Assembly: GCA_046541515.1 (NCBI GenBank) | Contig: JBKHDD010000137.1 | Location: 1-13,425 of the forward strand | DNA: 13,425 nt | Source of the DNA: CAYFVR01 sp046541515 | GTDB lineage: Bacteria; Desulfobacterota; Desulfobacteria; Desulfobacterales; Desulfococcaceae | Reading direction: 5' to 3' | Shown: positions 13,226 to 13,425 of the stretch, piece by piece | Position numbering within the stretch: position 1 is the first letter of the stretch | Layout: every line of letters begins with the position of its first letter | Notes under the pieces: generated by a model | Told to the model about the DNA's origin: nothing | Seen by the model: only the letters and a program-made list of their open reading frames with translations | Databases searched by the model: none | Position numbers and translations under genes: made by a program

Positions 13226-13425
13226 ATGAAATCCCAGCAAAAAGCTCTTGAAACCCTCAAAAACCTTCTCCTCTCCCGCTTCCCCGACGACGTGGACCGC
13301 GTCATCCTCTACGGCTCCCGCGCCACCGGCAAGGCGCATTCCCACTCGGACTACGACATCCTCGTCATCCTGAAACGCGGCTGCGACTGGCGGCTGAAAA
13401 ACCGGATTTATGACGCCACTTGGGA
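13226..13425 (+). CDS. MNT-type nucleotidyltransferase, N-terminal part only
   Basis: The reading frame starts at ATG 13226 with GGGAGAG about 8 bases upstream and runs past the window end, giving 66 full codons. The start MKSQQKALETLKNLLLSRF is followed by the minimal nucleotidyltransferase motif YGSRATGKAHSHSDYDILVIL (residues about 30-50): the GS signature and the metal-binding DYD, where Asp residues two apart are required. Proteins of this family are usually paired with a HEPN partner and form MNT-HEPN (MntA-HepT) toxin-antitoxin modules, in which the nucleotidyltransferase neutralises the RNase by adding nucleotides. The partner would lie beyond the window and is not seen. It could also be a lone nucleotidyltransferase. 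Confidence 0.82.
   Translation, partial: MKSQQKALETLKNLLLSRFPDDVDRVILYGSRATGKAHSHSDYDILVILKRGCDWRLKNRIYDATW

Overview
The window is GC-rich bacterial chromosome. Gene content (a hybrid malic enzyme with a phosphotransacetylase-like tail, an E. coli-type Asd, a large Cache/PAS hybrid histidine kinase, an SLT-type lipoprotein) and the style of the intergenic DNA suggest a Gram-negative, probably a Desulfobacterota-like (deltaproteobacterial) organism. This is inference; no rRNA or other phylogenetic marker is present. No tRNA, rRNA, CRISPR array, transposase or integrase was seen.

Positions 1 to about 10660 are read leftward (minus strand). In transcription order: a 46-residue one-helix membrane protein (10660-10520) under a near-consensus promoter; a 476-bp gap with palindromes, short repeats and a second promoter-like site; a Sir2-family deacylase (10043-9297); a 261-bp gap; a 103-residue two-helix membrane protein (9035-8724) whose stop overlaps the start of a 1225-residue hybrid sensor kinase/response regulator (8727-5050); aspartate-semialdehyde dehydrogenase asd (4943-3831); a structured 252-bp intergenic region; the MaeB-type malic enzyme (3578-1299); an exported protein with a small beta module and an STI1-like helical tail (1201-671); and a 50-residue one-helix membrane protein (396-244) followed by a strong hairpin terminator (224-180). 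The left edge carries what looks like half of a palindromic intergenic repeat.

From about 10740 rightward the genes are on the plus strand: a D-2-hydroxyacid dehydrogenase of the glyoxylate/hydroxypyruvate reductase type (10881-11852); a HotDog acyl-CoA thioesterase (11995-12474) preceded by a candidate promoter and a perfect 10-bp palindrome; a lytic-transglycosylase-like lipoprotein (12471-13166) overlapping the thioesterase by ATGA; and the first 66 codons of an MNT-type nucleotidyltransferase (from 13226), cut by the window end.

Most genes are housekeeping or common accessory families. The clearest functional pairs are the two-helix protein with the sensor kinase, and the thioesterase with the lipoprotein; both pairs overlap by four bases. 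Several genes relate to acetyl or acyl groups (Sir2, MaeB-Pta, HotDog), but no shared operon is visible. I see no convincing multi-gene novel system. The best candidates for new biology are the two unlisted-size small membrane proteins, the exported STI1-like protein, the small-membrane-protein/kinase pair and the structured intergenic regions.
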